Shown here piece after piece: positions 1 through 6,324 of a stretch of 9,322 nucleotides of DNA. The DNA comes from Pseudomonadota bacterium (GTDB lineage: Bacteria > Myxococcota_A > Polyangia > Polyangiales > Polyangiaceae), in NCBI GenBank assembly GCA_003242355.1, contig QGUH01000082.1, positions 1-9,322 of the forward strand. Direction: 5' to 3'. How positions within the stretch are numbered: position 1 is the first letter of the stretch; each line of letters starts with the position of its first letter. The position numbers were made by a program, and so were the translations under genes. Under the pieces are notes generated by a model. The model did not search any database, had not been told where the DNA came from, and worked only from the letters and a program-made list of their open reading frames with translations.

Positions 1-1
1 G

Positions 2-277
2 GTGGGGTTACCGTTCACCACCGGACTGGGGAGGGGCCCGGCGCTGGCCATGGACCTGATCCTGCTCCGTGCAGGGTATCCGCCGGCCATCATCCACTCC
101 ACCGAGCGGCAGCGGTACTACGAAGCGCTCAAGGGGCAGCTCCCGGTGATCATCCAGATGGTCGCCGACGCCATCTCCAACGCGCTGCTCAGCATCGAGA
201 AGCTGCTCGACGAGCACGAAGCTCGCGTGCGCGCGAGCGCTCTGTCGACCAGCACCCGAGTCGGCGGCGAAGCCTAG
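2..277 (+). CDS. Fic/DOC family protein, C-terminal fragment (5' end outside window)
   Basis: Fic enzymes usually transfer AMP or another nucleotide part onto a protein hydroxyl. This is the end of such a protein: the stretch LLRAGYPPAII followed by ERQRYYEAL is typical of the helix just after the Fic active-site loop. The loop itself should read HPFxDGNGRxxR. Here, at bases 8-43, it reads LPFTTGLGRGPA, so the catalytic His, the acidic residue, the Asn and the final Arg are all changed, while everything downstream is normal. Because the changes sit in the first ~45 bases of the window, sequencing or assembly error at a contig end is likelier than a dead enzyme. The frame is open from base 2, no true start is visible, and it ends in TAG at 275-277. 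The Ala/Ser/Glu-rich tail after about residue 68 is unremarkable. It converges on the TolC-like gene ending at 691. The family call is good; activity cannot be judged from this fragment. Confidence 0.8.
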   Translation: MGLPFTTGLGRGPALAMDLILLRAGYPPAIIHSTERQRYYEALKGQLPVIIQMVADAISNALLSIEKLLDEHEARVRASALSTSTRVGGEA

Positions 278-382
278 TGCACCGCTCATGAGGTGAGGTC
301 AATTCCCCGAACGCAGGTTCCTGCCTATCCTGCTGCAATCGCCCCCGGAAACGTTGTTCGCATCTGATTTGCGGTGCACTAG
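274..382. repeat. Perfect 12-bp inverted repeat bounding a 109-bp segment
   Basis: CTAGTGCACCGC at 274-285 is exactly repeated in reverse complement as GCGGTGCACTAG at 371-382, enclosing 85 bases. The left arm contains the TAG stop codon of the Fic gene. Each arm holds GTGCAC. Inside lies a second dyad, GCAGG-TT-CCTGC at 313-324. The arms could form a closing helix of a structured RNA, act as a terminator-like fold after the Fic gene, or be the ends of a miniature inverted-repeat element. I see no flanking target-site duplication and no transposase, so the mobile-element reading is weak. Confidence 0.6.
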
Positions 383-389
383 CGCGGCT

Positions 390-407
390 CGTTTCTCGCG
401 AGAACCG
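390..407. other. Near-perfect palindrome centred on TTCTCGCGAGAA
   Basis: Bases 393-404 read TTCTCGCGAGAA, a perfect 12-bp palindrome. It extends with one mismatch (T392 against C405) to an 18-base dyad whose outer pairs are C390-G407 and G391-C406. With no loop bases it is a poor RNA hairpin but a plausible site for a dimeric DNA-binding protein. No promoter or adjacent gene start can be recognised, so what it would control is unknown. Confidence 0.4.
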
Positions 408-452
408 ACGTCTGGCGGCGTTGCGATGATCCCGCCGCGTGCGGACGAGCCC

Positions 453-476
453 GTTTTGGGGTTGCGCCCCCAAAAC
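453..476. terminator. Strong hairpin between converging genes, possible bidirectional terminator
   Basis: GTTTTGGGG at 453-461 pairs perfectly with CCCCAAAAC at 468-476 across a 6-base loop (TTGCGC). It lies 176 bases past the Fic stop and 215 bases past the TolC-like stop, so it could end transcripts from either side. Neither strand has a U-run directly after the stem, so a classical intrinsic terminator is not shown; many high-GC bacteria use stems without U-tracts or Rho. Confidence 0.5.
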
Positions 477-654
477 CTGTAGGGTGCGCCCCCGCCGATT
501 CACTCAATTCACTTCGGCGGAGCGGGAACGGAGCTCCCGAACAAACCACCGCTCACCCCTCGAGCACCCCGACGCGACTCGCTCCGCTCGTCGCGGGCTC
601 GCCCATAGGGCGGCGTCTACACCACCGCTCAACGATAGCGGGAGCGACCCTCGG

Positions 655-690
655 CCCGCCGACGGCGGGTGCTTCGCGGCGACGCGCCGT
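655..690 (-). terminator. Tandem GC hairpins directly after the TolC-like gene
   Basis: On the minus strand the stop codon at 691-693 is followed at once by a stem formed by 677-681 (CGGCG) and 685-689 (CGCCG) with a 3-base loop. A second stem follows, formed by 655-660 (CCCGCC) and 664-669 (GGCGGG), also with a 3-base loop. There is no U-tract. The position fits transcript ending or 3'-end protection of the operon mRNA, but short GC stems arise by chance in DNA of this composition. Confidence 0.35.
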
Positions 691-2238
691 TCACCGACCG
701 CTCGCGTCGTCCACTTCGCGAGCGACGGCTTTCCATCCGGTGGCCTGCGAGAGGCGAGCAAGCGCGAGATTGTAGTCGTACGTGGCGGACATTTGGGAAA
801 AGCGCTTGAGCGCGTATTCGCGTGCGGGATCCACGATGTCCTCGTCCTCGAAAGTCCCGACGTCGATCCCTTGCTGGACTTGGATCAACCATTTGCGCGC
901 GAGCGCCACGGAGCGCTCGTACGCTTGGAGGCGGAAGAAAGCGTCCTCGGCGTCGCGATAGGCCGTTTCGACCTCCACACCGACGCCGCCGAGCGCGTAC
1001 TGCTCGGTCGCGCGCATCTCCTCGAGCGCCGCGCGCGCTTGGGCCAGGCGCGCGATCTGCGGCAGAAAGTCGAACTTGTAGCGAAGCGCGAGCGCCGCTC
1101 CGTAGCTCCGACCGTGCCCCGGGTCGACGACGAACGGATTACGCTGATCGGTGACCGTGGGTGCGTTCGCGAAGCGCGCGTTCAGGGCGATTCCGATGTC
1201 GGGGAAGAGCTTGGCGCGTTCGATGCGCACCTGGGCCTCGCGCGCGAGAACGCCCGCGCGCGCCATGTTGATCTCCGGCCGGTAGAGGCGCGCCGCGGCG
1301 AGGTAGCGAGCGAGCGGCCCGAGCTTGTGGGGCAGCGCCTTGAGGGGCATGTCCGGCACGGAGAAGGGCCGCGTATAGCCGGTGAGAAAGCGCAGCCCCG
1401 AGAGCGCGATGCGTTGTTGCTTGCGCGCCTCGCTGGCACGAACGGTGAGCTCTTCACGATGGAGCTTGAGCTTGATGAGCTCGATCTCGTCGCCCTCCCC
1501 CTCCTCGACGCGCTCTTCGAGCCGCGCCAGGTACTTGTCGACGATCTTCAGGGCTTCGTCGATCAGGGCGAGCGCGTCCGCAGCGAGCATGGCTCCGTAG
1601 TACGCGCGCCGCACGGCCAGCCGCACGTCGTTCTTCTCCTTGAGCACCTCGTGCTCGCCCACGGTGACTTGGGCCGAAGCGGCGTCCCAGGTGTTCGTGA
1701 TCTTGCCGAACGTCCAGAGCGGCACGAGACCCTCGATGCCGACCTGCCAGGCGACGCCGATCCGGCCGGTGAGCGGCAGGTCCGTATCCGGGCTGTACAC
1801 CGCGGTGCCGCGCACGGTGGGGGCAGGCGCGAGGCCGGCCGTGAACGTGAACTCCGTGTACGGCTGATACTGCGCCTGCATCCGCTGCGCCCGCTTGTGA
1901 CGGAGCCGGGCCTCCGCTTCCCGGATCTTCGGGTAGTTGCGCTCGGCCAGCTCCAGACAACGCTCGAGCGTGAGCACGGGTGGTTTCCGGGCGACCCCCT
2001 CCGCCAGCGCGGCTGGAACCGGTTCCTGATCGGGCGCGTCGTCGGCGGCAGAAGCTCCCGTATCCTCTACCGATTCTGCTTCCGACTCGGGCTGGGCTGC
2101 GGGCGCCGGAGGTGGCTCGCTGCGCGCCGGGGGACGCTCGGATTCCCGCGGCGGCTCGGCTGGCTGCGCCAGCACCTGGGCGCTCGCCGTGACCCAAACG
2201 CAGGAGAGCGAGAGCAGACGGACTCGAGCGCCGGCCAT
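691..2238 (-). CDS. TolC-family outer-membrane efflux/secretion channel protein
   Basis: 515 residues, close to the usual TolC-family length plus an extension. Residues 1-25 form a signal peptide with cleavage near the VLAQ segment. Residues 26-86 are a Pro/Glu/Ala-rich acidic linker not found in classical TolC. Two OEP repeats follow: the first opens with LTLERCLELAERNYPKI (89-105) and includes PLWTFGKITNTWDAASAQ (173-190), matching the strand-turn-helix segment of the family; the second covers about 306-500 with long amphipathic helices (335-345, 393-455). Such proteins trimerise into a barrel-plus-tunnel duct that carries substrates from periplasmic pumps across the outer membrane. No membrane-fusion protein or inner-membrane transporter is nearby, so substrate and partners are unknown. 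It is the last gene of the operon. Its ATG shares one base with the upstream TGA (TGATG), and no Shine-Dalgarno sequence is visible, so translation probably depends on coupling. Confidence 0.88.
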   Translation of the reverse strand: MAGARVRLLSLSCVWVTASAQVLAQPAEPPRESERPPARSEPPPAPAAQPESEAESVEDTGASAADDAPDQEPVPAALAEGVARKPPVLTLERCLELAERNYPKIREAEARLRHKRAQRMQAQYQPYTEFTFTAGLAPAPTVRGTAVYSPDTDLPLTGRIGVAWQVGIEGLVPLWTFGKITNTWDAASAQVTVGEHEVLKEKNDVRLAVRRAYYGAMLAADALALIDEALKIVDKYLARLEERVEEGEGDEIELIKLKLHREELTVRASEARKQQRIALSGLRFLTGYTRPFSVPDMPLKALPHKLGPLARYLAAARLYRPEINMARAGVLAREAQVRIERAKLFPDIGIALNARFANAPTVTDQRNPFVVDPGHGRSYGAALALRYKFDFLPQIARLAQARAALEEMRATEQYALGGVGVEVETAYRDAEDAFFRLQAYERSVALARKWLIQVQQGIDVGTFEDEDIVDPAREYALKRFSQMSATYDYNLALARLSQATGWKAVAREVDDASGR

Positions 2239-3713
2239 CAGTCGTCGTCGCGCGTCTTCAGGCCCGCTCGCTTGGCCGCACGACGGAAGTTCGATCGATC
2301 GAGCCCGGCCTGGCGCGCGGCCTCGGAAACGTTGCCGCCCGCTCGTTGCAAGAGCGCCGCGAAGTAGCTGGTCTCGAACGCGTGAATCGCCCGCTCCTTG
2401 GCTTCGCGGTAGGGCAAGTCGACGAAAGCCGGAATCGAGAGCTCGGGAGAGGGCGCCCCTCCCTGAGGATCGGTCGAACCGGATTGCTTGCGCGCGAACG
2501 GGAGCTCCGACGGCTGGATGACGCCGTCACGGCAGAACACGACCGCGTGCTCGATGGCATTCTCGAGCTCCCGAACGTTCCCTGGCCAGCGGTGGGACTC
2601 GAGGACCTGCATCGCTTCCGGCGAGATGCGGCGAACGGGGGTCGGCGAACGCGCAGCATACTTCTGGAGGAAGTGGTACGCGAGCAGCGGGATGTCCTCT
2701 TTCCGTTCGCGCAGGGGCGGCAGCGAAATGGCCACGACGTTCAGACGGTAGTACAAGTCCTCGCGGAATTTCCCTTCTTGAATCCGGGTCCCGAGGTCCA
2801 CGTTCGTGGCCGCGATCACGCGGACGTCCACATGGCGGGTCTCGTTCGAGCCCACGCGCTTGATCTCACCCTCCTGTAGCGCGCGCAAGAGCTTGACTTG
2901 GGCGAGCGGCGGCAAATCGCCCACTTCGTCCAAGAAGAGCGTGCCCCCGTTGGCGGTTTCGAACAATCCCGGGCGGGTCGCCGTCGCTCCGGTGAACGCG
3001 CCGCGCACGTGCCCGAACAGCTCGCTCTCGACGAGATCTACCGGAATCGCGGAGCAATTGACGGCCACGAACGCATTGCGCGCTCGCGGAGAGTGCTGGT
3101 GGATGGCACGCGCGGTGAGCTCCTTGCCGGTCCCGCTCTCGCCGAGGATGAGGACGGTCGACGACGTCGGCGCCACGCCCACGGCCAGTCGATACACCTC
3201 TTGCATCTGCGGTGAGTTGCCGATGAGCTCGCCGAACTTCTCGAGGTGCTCGAGGCGCCGCTCCAGCATGGAAGCGCGGTCCACGAGGCGTCGGCGCTCG
3301 GCAGCATTCGTAATCGTGAGCACGACCTCGTCGTTGGAGCGAAACGGCTTCGTCAGGAAGTGGTAGGCGCCCGCCCGCACGGCCTTGACCGCCGTTTCCA
3401 CGTCACCGAAGGCGGTCATCATCACGACCTCGACGCCCGGATGTTCGGCGCGCACGTGCTCCAAGAGCTCGAGCCCCCCCACTCGGGGCATCATCAGGTC
3501 GACGATGGCGACGTCGACCACCTCCTTCTGGAGGATTTGCATGGCGACCGCGCCGTCGTCGGCCGTGACCACGCCCATGCCGCGACTGAGCAAGAGCCGC
3601 GCGAGGCTCCGCCGTAGCGTGGGCTCGTCGTCCACGACCAGCACTCTGGGCGGCGTGTCCTCGAGCCGTACCGCTCCGTATTCGCCCGAGCGCGCGCGCA
3701 GGCTCAGCGTCAT
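2238..3713 (-). CDS. NtrC-type sigma-54-dependent response regulator (REC-AAA+-Fis)
   Basis: 491 residues with the full NtrC layout. The receiver domain (about 22-135) has acidic residues 28-30, phosphoacceptor D72 in VDLMMPRVGG, T100 and K122. The AAA+ domain (about 162-395) has Walker A GESGTGKE (191-198), the sigma-54 contact loop GAFTGA (238-243), Walker B with D262-E263, sensor I AATN (301-304), the arginine-finger region REDLYYRL (318-325) and WPGNVREL (376-383). A Fis-type helix-turn-helix ends the protein (about 459-485). All key residues are present, so it should be a phosphorylation-controlled ATPase that opens sigma-54 promoters. The start at 3713 follows AGGAG by 4 bases and overlaps the previous stop as ATGA. 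A longer frame reaches upstream to 4127 but lies inside the GGDEF gene. No partner kinase is in the window; its targets are unknown, and the TolC-like gene immediately downstream is an obvious candidate. Confidence 0.95.
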   Translation of the reverse strand: MTLSLRARSGEYGAVRLEDTPPRVLVVDDEPTLRRSLARLLLSRGMGVVTADDGAVAMQILQKEVVDVAIVDLMMPRVGGLELLEHVRAEHPGVEVVMMTAFGDVETAVKAVRAGAYHFLTKPFRSNDEVVLTITNAAERRRLVDRASMLERRLEHLEKFGELIGNSPQMQEVYRLAVGVAPTSSTVLILGESGTGKELTARAIHQHSPRARNAFVAVNCSAIPVDLVESELFGHVRGAFTGATATRPGLFETANGGTLFLDEVGDLPPLAQVKLLRALQEGEIKRVGSNETRHVDVRVIAATNVDLGTRIQEGKFREDLYYRLNVVAISLPPLRERKEDIPLLAYHFLQKYAARSPTPVRRISPEAMQVLESHRWPGNVRELENAIEHAVVFCRDGVIQPSELPFARKQSGSTDPQGGAPSPELSIPAFVDLPYREAKERAIHAFETSYFAALLQRAGGNVSEAARQAGLDRSNFRRAAKRAGLKTRDDD

Positions 3714-4768
3714 TCGGCTCCTCTCGAGGGCACGCTCGCCGCAACCTCGAGACGTGCGGTGGGCATCGGAGCCTCGAGGGCAACCGGCGTGTAGATCTGT
3801 CCGCTCTGCTGGTAGACGCAGATGCGGCCCTTCCCTTCCCGCTTGGCGTGGTGGAGCGCGGCGTCCGCTCCGCGCAAGAGCTGATCTTTGCTGCGCACGT
3901 CCCGCGAGGGATAGAGCGCGATGCCGATGGAGAGGCTCAGCGGGGGAGCGTTCTCCGGAGCGCCGGCGACCGGCCGCTCCGTCGCGTCGCGGAACAGGCG
4001 CTCGGCAACGGTGACCGACCCGGCGAAATGCGTGCTCGGCAACAGCACCAGGAATTCGTCGGCGCCGAAACGCGCGGCCACGTCCACCTCGCGCATGCTC
4101 CGCCGCAAAGAATCGGTGACGTGACACAAGACGCGGTCACCGTGCTCACGGCCCAAGAGCTCGTTGTGTTGAACCAACCCGTCGATGTCCACCACCATAC
4201 AGGCGAGAGGCTCGTGGTAGCGCTCGGCGCGCTTGAACTCTTCGTTCAGCCTCGAGTGCAAGTATCTATAGTTGTAAACCCCAGTGAGCGGATCGTGGAT
4301 GCTCAGCTGCTCGAGCCGGAGGCGCGCTTCGGCCACGTGATCGTACAGCTTCTTGATCCGGAGCATCGCCTCGACACGCGCCAAGAGCTCCTGCTCGTCG
4401 AACGGCTTGCACAGGTAGTCGTCGGCCCCGATACGCAGGCCCTCCACGCGACTGGCACTGTCCGTTCGGACCGTCAGCAGGACGACGGGCAGGAACGCGT
4501 CGCTCGTCATGCCCTTGATGAGGCGGCACGCTTCGAGCCCCGTCATGCGCGGCATGAGCACGTCGAGCAGCACCAGGTCGACACCCCCCTGCCCCACCCG
4601 CTCCACTGCGGCTTGACCGTCTGGAACGGTGTCCACGCGAAACCCTCGCGATGTCAGGACCTTCGCGAGCACTTCGCGCGTGAGTCGGTCGTCGTCCGCG
4701 ACGACCAGCTGCGATCCCGCTACCTGGCGTGACAAGGTCGACGGGCTCGGGGGATCGGTTTCCGGCAC
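3710..4768 (-). CDS. Response regulator with GGDEF domain (GADEF variant), PleD-like single-receiver type
   Basis: 352 residues. The receiver domain (about 19-137) has D25-D27, phosphoacceptor D69 in LLDVLMPRMTG, T99 and K121. A short helical linker (about 138-156) leads into a GGDEF domain (157-320) that opens with DPLTGVYNYRYL. GGDEF domains join two GTP into c-di-GMP. Here the signature reads GADEF (235-239), DIDxFK is DIDGLV (194-199), and the usual ALYxAKxxGR motif is ALHHAKREGK (304-313). The RxxD inhibitory site that binds c-di-GMP is intact (R226, D229) at canonical spacing. Activity is therefore uncertain: it may be a reduced cyclase or a c-di-GMP-sensing receiver. The start is GTG at 4768; upstream AGTAGG is only a weak binding site. 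The last ~30 residues are Pro/Ala/Thr-rich with no domain. It is the first gene of the operon and overlaps the sigma-54 regulator by 4 bp. The 180 bases upstream hold no recognisable promoter; a weak 5-bp stem lies at 4888-4904. Confidence 0.92.
   Translation of the reverse strand: MPETDPPSPSTLSRQVAGSQLVVADDDRLTREVLAKVLTSRGFRVDTVPDGQAAVERVGQGGVDLVLLDVLMPRMTGLEACRLIKGMTSDAFLPVVLLTVRTDSASRVEGLRIGADDYLCKPFDEQELLARVEAMLRIKKLYDHVAEARLRLEQLSIHDPLTGVYNYRYLHSRLNEEFKRAERYHEPLACMVVDIDGLVQHNELLGREHGDRVLCHVTDSLRRSMREVDVAARFGADEFLVLLPSTHFAGSVTVAERLFRDATERPVAGAPENAPPLSLSIGIALYPSRDVRSKDQLLRGADAALHHAKREGKGRICVYQQSGQIYTPVALEAPMPTARLEVAASVPSRGAE
3718..3725 (-). promoter_or_regulatory. Ribosome binding site for the sigma-54 response regulator
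   Basis: On the minus strand GAGAGGAG is followed by CCGA and then the ATG at 3713-3711. The strong match to the anti-Shine-Dalgarno sequence, though at short spacing, fixes this start over any in-frame codon further upstream. It lies inside the last codons of the GGDEF gene. Confidence 0.7.
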
Positions 4769-4948
4769 GGCACTTGAGCCTACTCGAAGGCGAAACGCTT
4801 GACGACACGGCTCTTGTGCTCCCTTTGCGCTCGGAGCCCCGGCGACGCATCCCCATGTGCGCGTGGCGCCCGCCTGCGCCGGTCCCAGTGCGAGCGTTCC
4901 GCACCCGTAAGGCGCCGTTCGGCCGGGACGGTACCGCGGACCGGAGCG

Positions 4949-6202
4949 TCAGAAACGGCTCGGGGGCGCGAACGAAACGGACCGGCTCGTCGGTATGCGG
5001 CGGCCGCTCGCGGTGAGGAAGAGCTCGTCCAGAGCGAGGGTCACGGTGAGGTATCCGCGCGCGTCCGGGCTGTAAAAGATGCTGCGACGCTGCCCGTCGG
5101 CACCGAGCTGGGGAGCGAGATTGGTGTAGCCGAGCGAGATCGTGATTTCGTCGCGCAGCTCGTAGCCGAGCTCGGCCGTGAACAGCGTCGAGACGCCGAA
5201 GCGCGTCGCGTCACGACGCTGCTCCACCTCCGCGCACCCCGTGAGGACCACGCCGCAAATCTCGACCCGCTCGTCGAGCGCGTAGCGAAGCGCCCAGCGC
5301 ATACCGACCTCGGTCATCAGAGTGAGACGCGGGAGAAACTCCACCTCGGCAGAGACGAGCGCGTTCGCCTGGTGCTGAGGGAAGGCGGTCCCGCGCAGTT
5401 GATCGCTCGGCAACGATCGCCCATCCGGCCCGAGGCGCACGCGATCGACGCGGTCGTTCGTCGGCACCACGGTGCTGACCAACTGGTAGACGTACCCGGC
5501 GCTCGCGTTGAGGGTGAGGCTCCGCAACACTTCCTCGTTCCGTCGGCCGAGTGGCACGTCCCAGCGAAGCGCCGCCCCCATGCCGAGCCCGAGCACCTTG
5601 CCGCTCGTCCAGCTCGCCTTGGACGTCGGCAAGACGAGGTGGGGCAGCCTGACGACGACTTCGGTTCTCGCACCCGCTCGTTCACTGAGCGTTCGGGCGT
5701 AGGCGAGCCAGAGCTCGGTGTCCGTGAAGGTCCACTCTCCGCGTCGCGTCGTCGTATCGCTGTCGGTGAACTCGCGGAGCAGCGCGACCACCGCGCGCAG
5801 GCTCAGGCTGTGCCGATCATGATCCAGCAAGTAAAAGCGCGGACGGAGGCCGAACGTCATCTCGTAGACGGGATTTCGGCTCTGGTAGTCGCTGCCGATC
5901 CCGAACGTCTGCGTCGTCGCCGAGTTCTCCCAGAGCAGGAGCGAGCCGCGAAACGGGAGCGCGGCCGTCGCCGTTGGCTCGTCGCCCGGAGCGGAGGCAG
6001 CGCCCGCGTCGAGCAGCCCGCCCTCGACGGACGCCGTCAACACCTCGCCCTCGGCGGACGCCCCGGTGGAGCCCAACCCCGGCGCGGGAATGGGAACGGG
6101 CTCCGGCGGAGGTCCCGGCGCCGCACGGCCAGGCAGCGCCACACTGGCGACGGCAGCGCACAGCGCCGCTACCGGGGCCCTTCGATGCGAGCCAATCGCC
6201 AC
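4949..6202 (-). CDS. Exported protein of unknown family, probable outer-membrane beta-barrel
   Basis: I do not recognise the family. The 417 residues start with a signal peptide (about 1-28; positive residues at 7-8, then a hydrophobic Ala/Val core). A Pro-rich then Ala/Gly-rich linker follows (29-80). From about residue 84 on, alternating hydrophobic/polar strands with aromatic ends recur, for example SLLLWENSA, EMTFGLRPRFYLLD, TELWLAYART, SLTLNASAGYVYQLV and YLTVTLALDELFLTA. The protein ends in Phe, as many outer-membrane barrels do. C316 and C323 could form a disulfide in a loop. The start is GTG at 6202: an in-frame TAA lies 12 bases upstream, and the signal peptide would be lost with later starts. 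GGAG lies 12 bases upstream, a long spacing. It is on the same strand as the REC-GGDEF operon, 180 bp before it, so co-transcription is possible but not shown. A role as porin, adhesin or envelope sensor cannot be chosen from sequence alone. Confidence 0.75.
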   Translation of the reverse strand: MAIGSHRRAPVAALCAAVASVALPGRAAPGPPPEPVPIPAPGLGSTGASAEGEVLTASVEGGLLDAGAASAPGDEPTATAALPFRGSLLLWENSATTQTFGIGSDYQSRNPVYEMTFGLRPRFYLLDHDRHSLSLRAVVALLREFTDSDTTTRRGEWTFTDTELWLAYARTLSERAGARTEVVVRLPHLVLPTSKASWTSGKVLGLGMGAALRWDVPLGRRNEEVLRSLTLNASAGYVYQLVSTVVPTNDRVDRVRLGPDGRSLPSDQLRGTAFPQHQANALVSAEVEFLPRLTLMTEVGMRWALRYALDERVEICGVVLTGCAEVEQRRDATRFGVSTLFTAELGYELRDEITISLGYTNLAPQLGADGQRRSIFYSPDARGYLTVTLALDELFLTASGRRIPTSRSVSFAPPSRF

Positions 6203-6324
6203 GCGGCGAGGTTACTCCATTCTCTCCCCGGGAGGTGAGCCAAGAGTCCGGAGCGCGCGCCGCCCCCGAACACGTGGCGACGAGACTGGAAGGTTTTCGA
6301 AGAGGGAGTTATGAGACGGACCCG
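6203..6324. promoter_or_regulatory. Divergent promoter region between barrel gene and bactofilin gene
   Basis: These 122 bases separate two genes transcribed away from each other, so promoters for both should lie here. I could not find a convincing -35/-10 pair or a sigma-54 -24/-12 element on either strand. The only visible element is a purine-rich stretch with GAGGGAG (6302-6308), which is 16 bases before the bactofilin ATG and rather far for a ribosome binding site. Confidence 0.4.

Larger units (their letters stand above)
278..690. other. Non-coding convergent intergenic region, hairpin-rich
   Basis: No convincing gene lies in this 413-base stretch between two converging genes. Open frames here encode Arg-rich, low-information peptides without recognisable start sites. 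It holds an unusual number of self-complementary segments: the 12-bp inverted repeat at 274-382, GCAGGTTCCTGC at 313-324, a palindrome at 390-407, a strong stem at 453-476, CGCGAC/GTCGCG at 573-578 and 590-595, CGCCC/GGGCG at 600-612, CCGCT/AGCGG at 625-641, CCCGCC/GGCGGG at 655-669 and CGGCG/CGCCG at 677-689. High GC raises the chance of short stems, so only the 274-382, 390-407 and 453-476 elements stand out individually. An 11-base direct repeat, ACCACCGCTCA, occurs near 545-556 and 620-631. Confidence 0.6.

Noticed and set aside
189..503. A 104-codon open frame on the minus strand
   Set aside because: It overlaps the Fic tail and the inverted repeat, is Arg-rich, and has no family features or binding site.
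439..2367. A 642-codon open frame on the plus strand
   Set aside because: It runs antisense to the TolC-like gene, encodes an Arg/Ala-rich product without domains, and is open only because of high-GC codon bias on the real strand.
3714..4127. N-terminal extension of the sigma-54 response regulator to 4127
   Set aside because: This part overlaps the GGDEF domain in another frame, has no homology-like content, and a Shine-Dalgarno sequence directly before 3713 supports the shorter protein.
4769..4948. Sigma-54 or sigma-70 promoter before the REC-GGDEF operon
   Set aside because: No GG-N10-GC element or convincing -35/-10 pair was found on the minus strand of this 180-bp gap; only a weak 5-bp stem at 4888-4904.
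4799..6238. A 479-codon open frame on the plus strand
   Set aside because: It is antisense to the exported barrel-like gene, has an Arg/Glu/Ala-rich composition and no recognisable domain; the minus-strand product has a signal peptide and strands.
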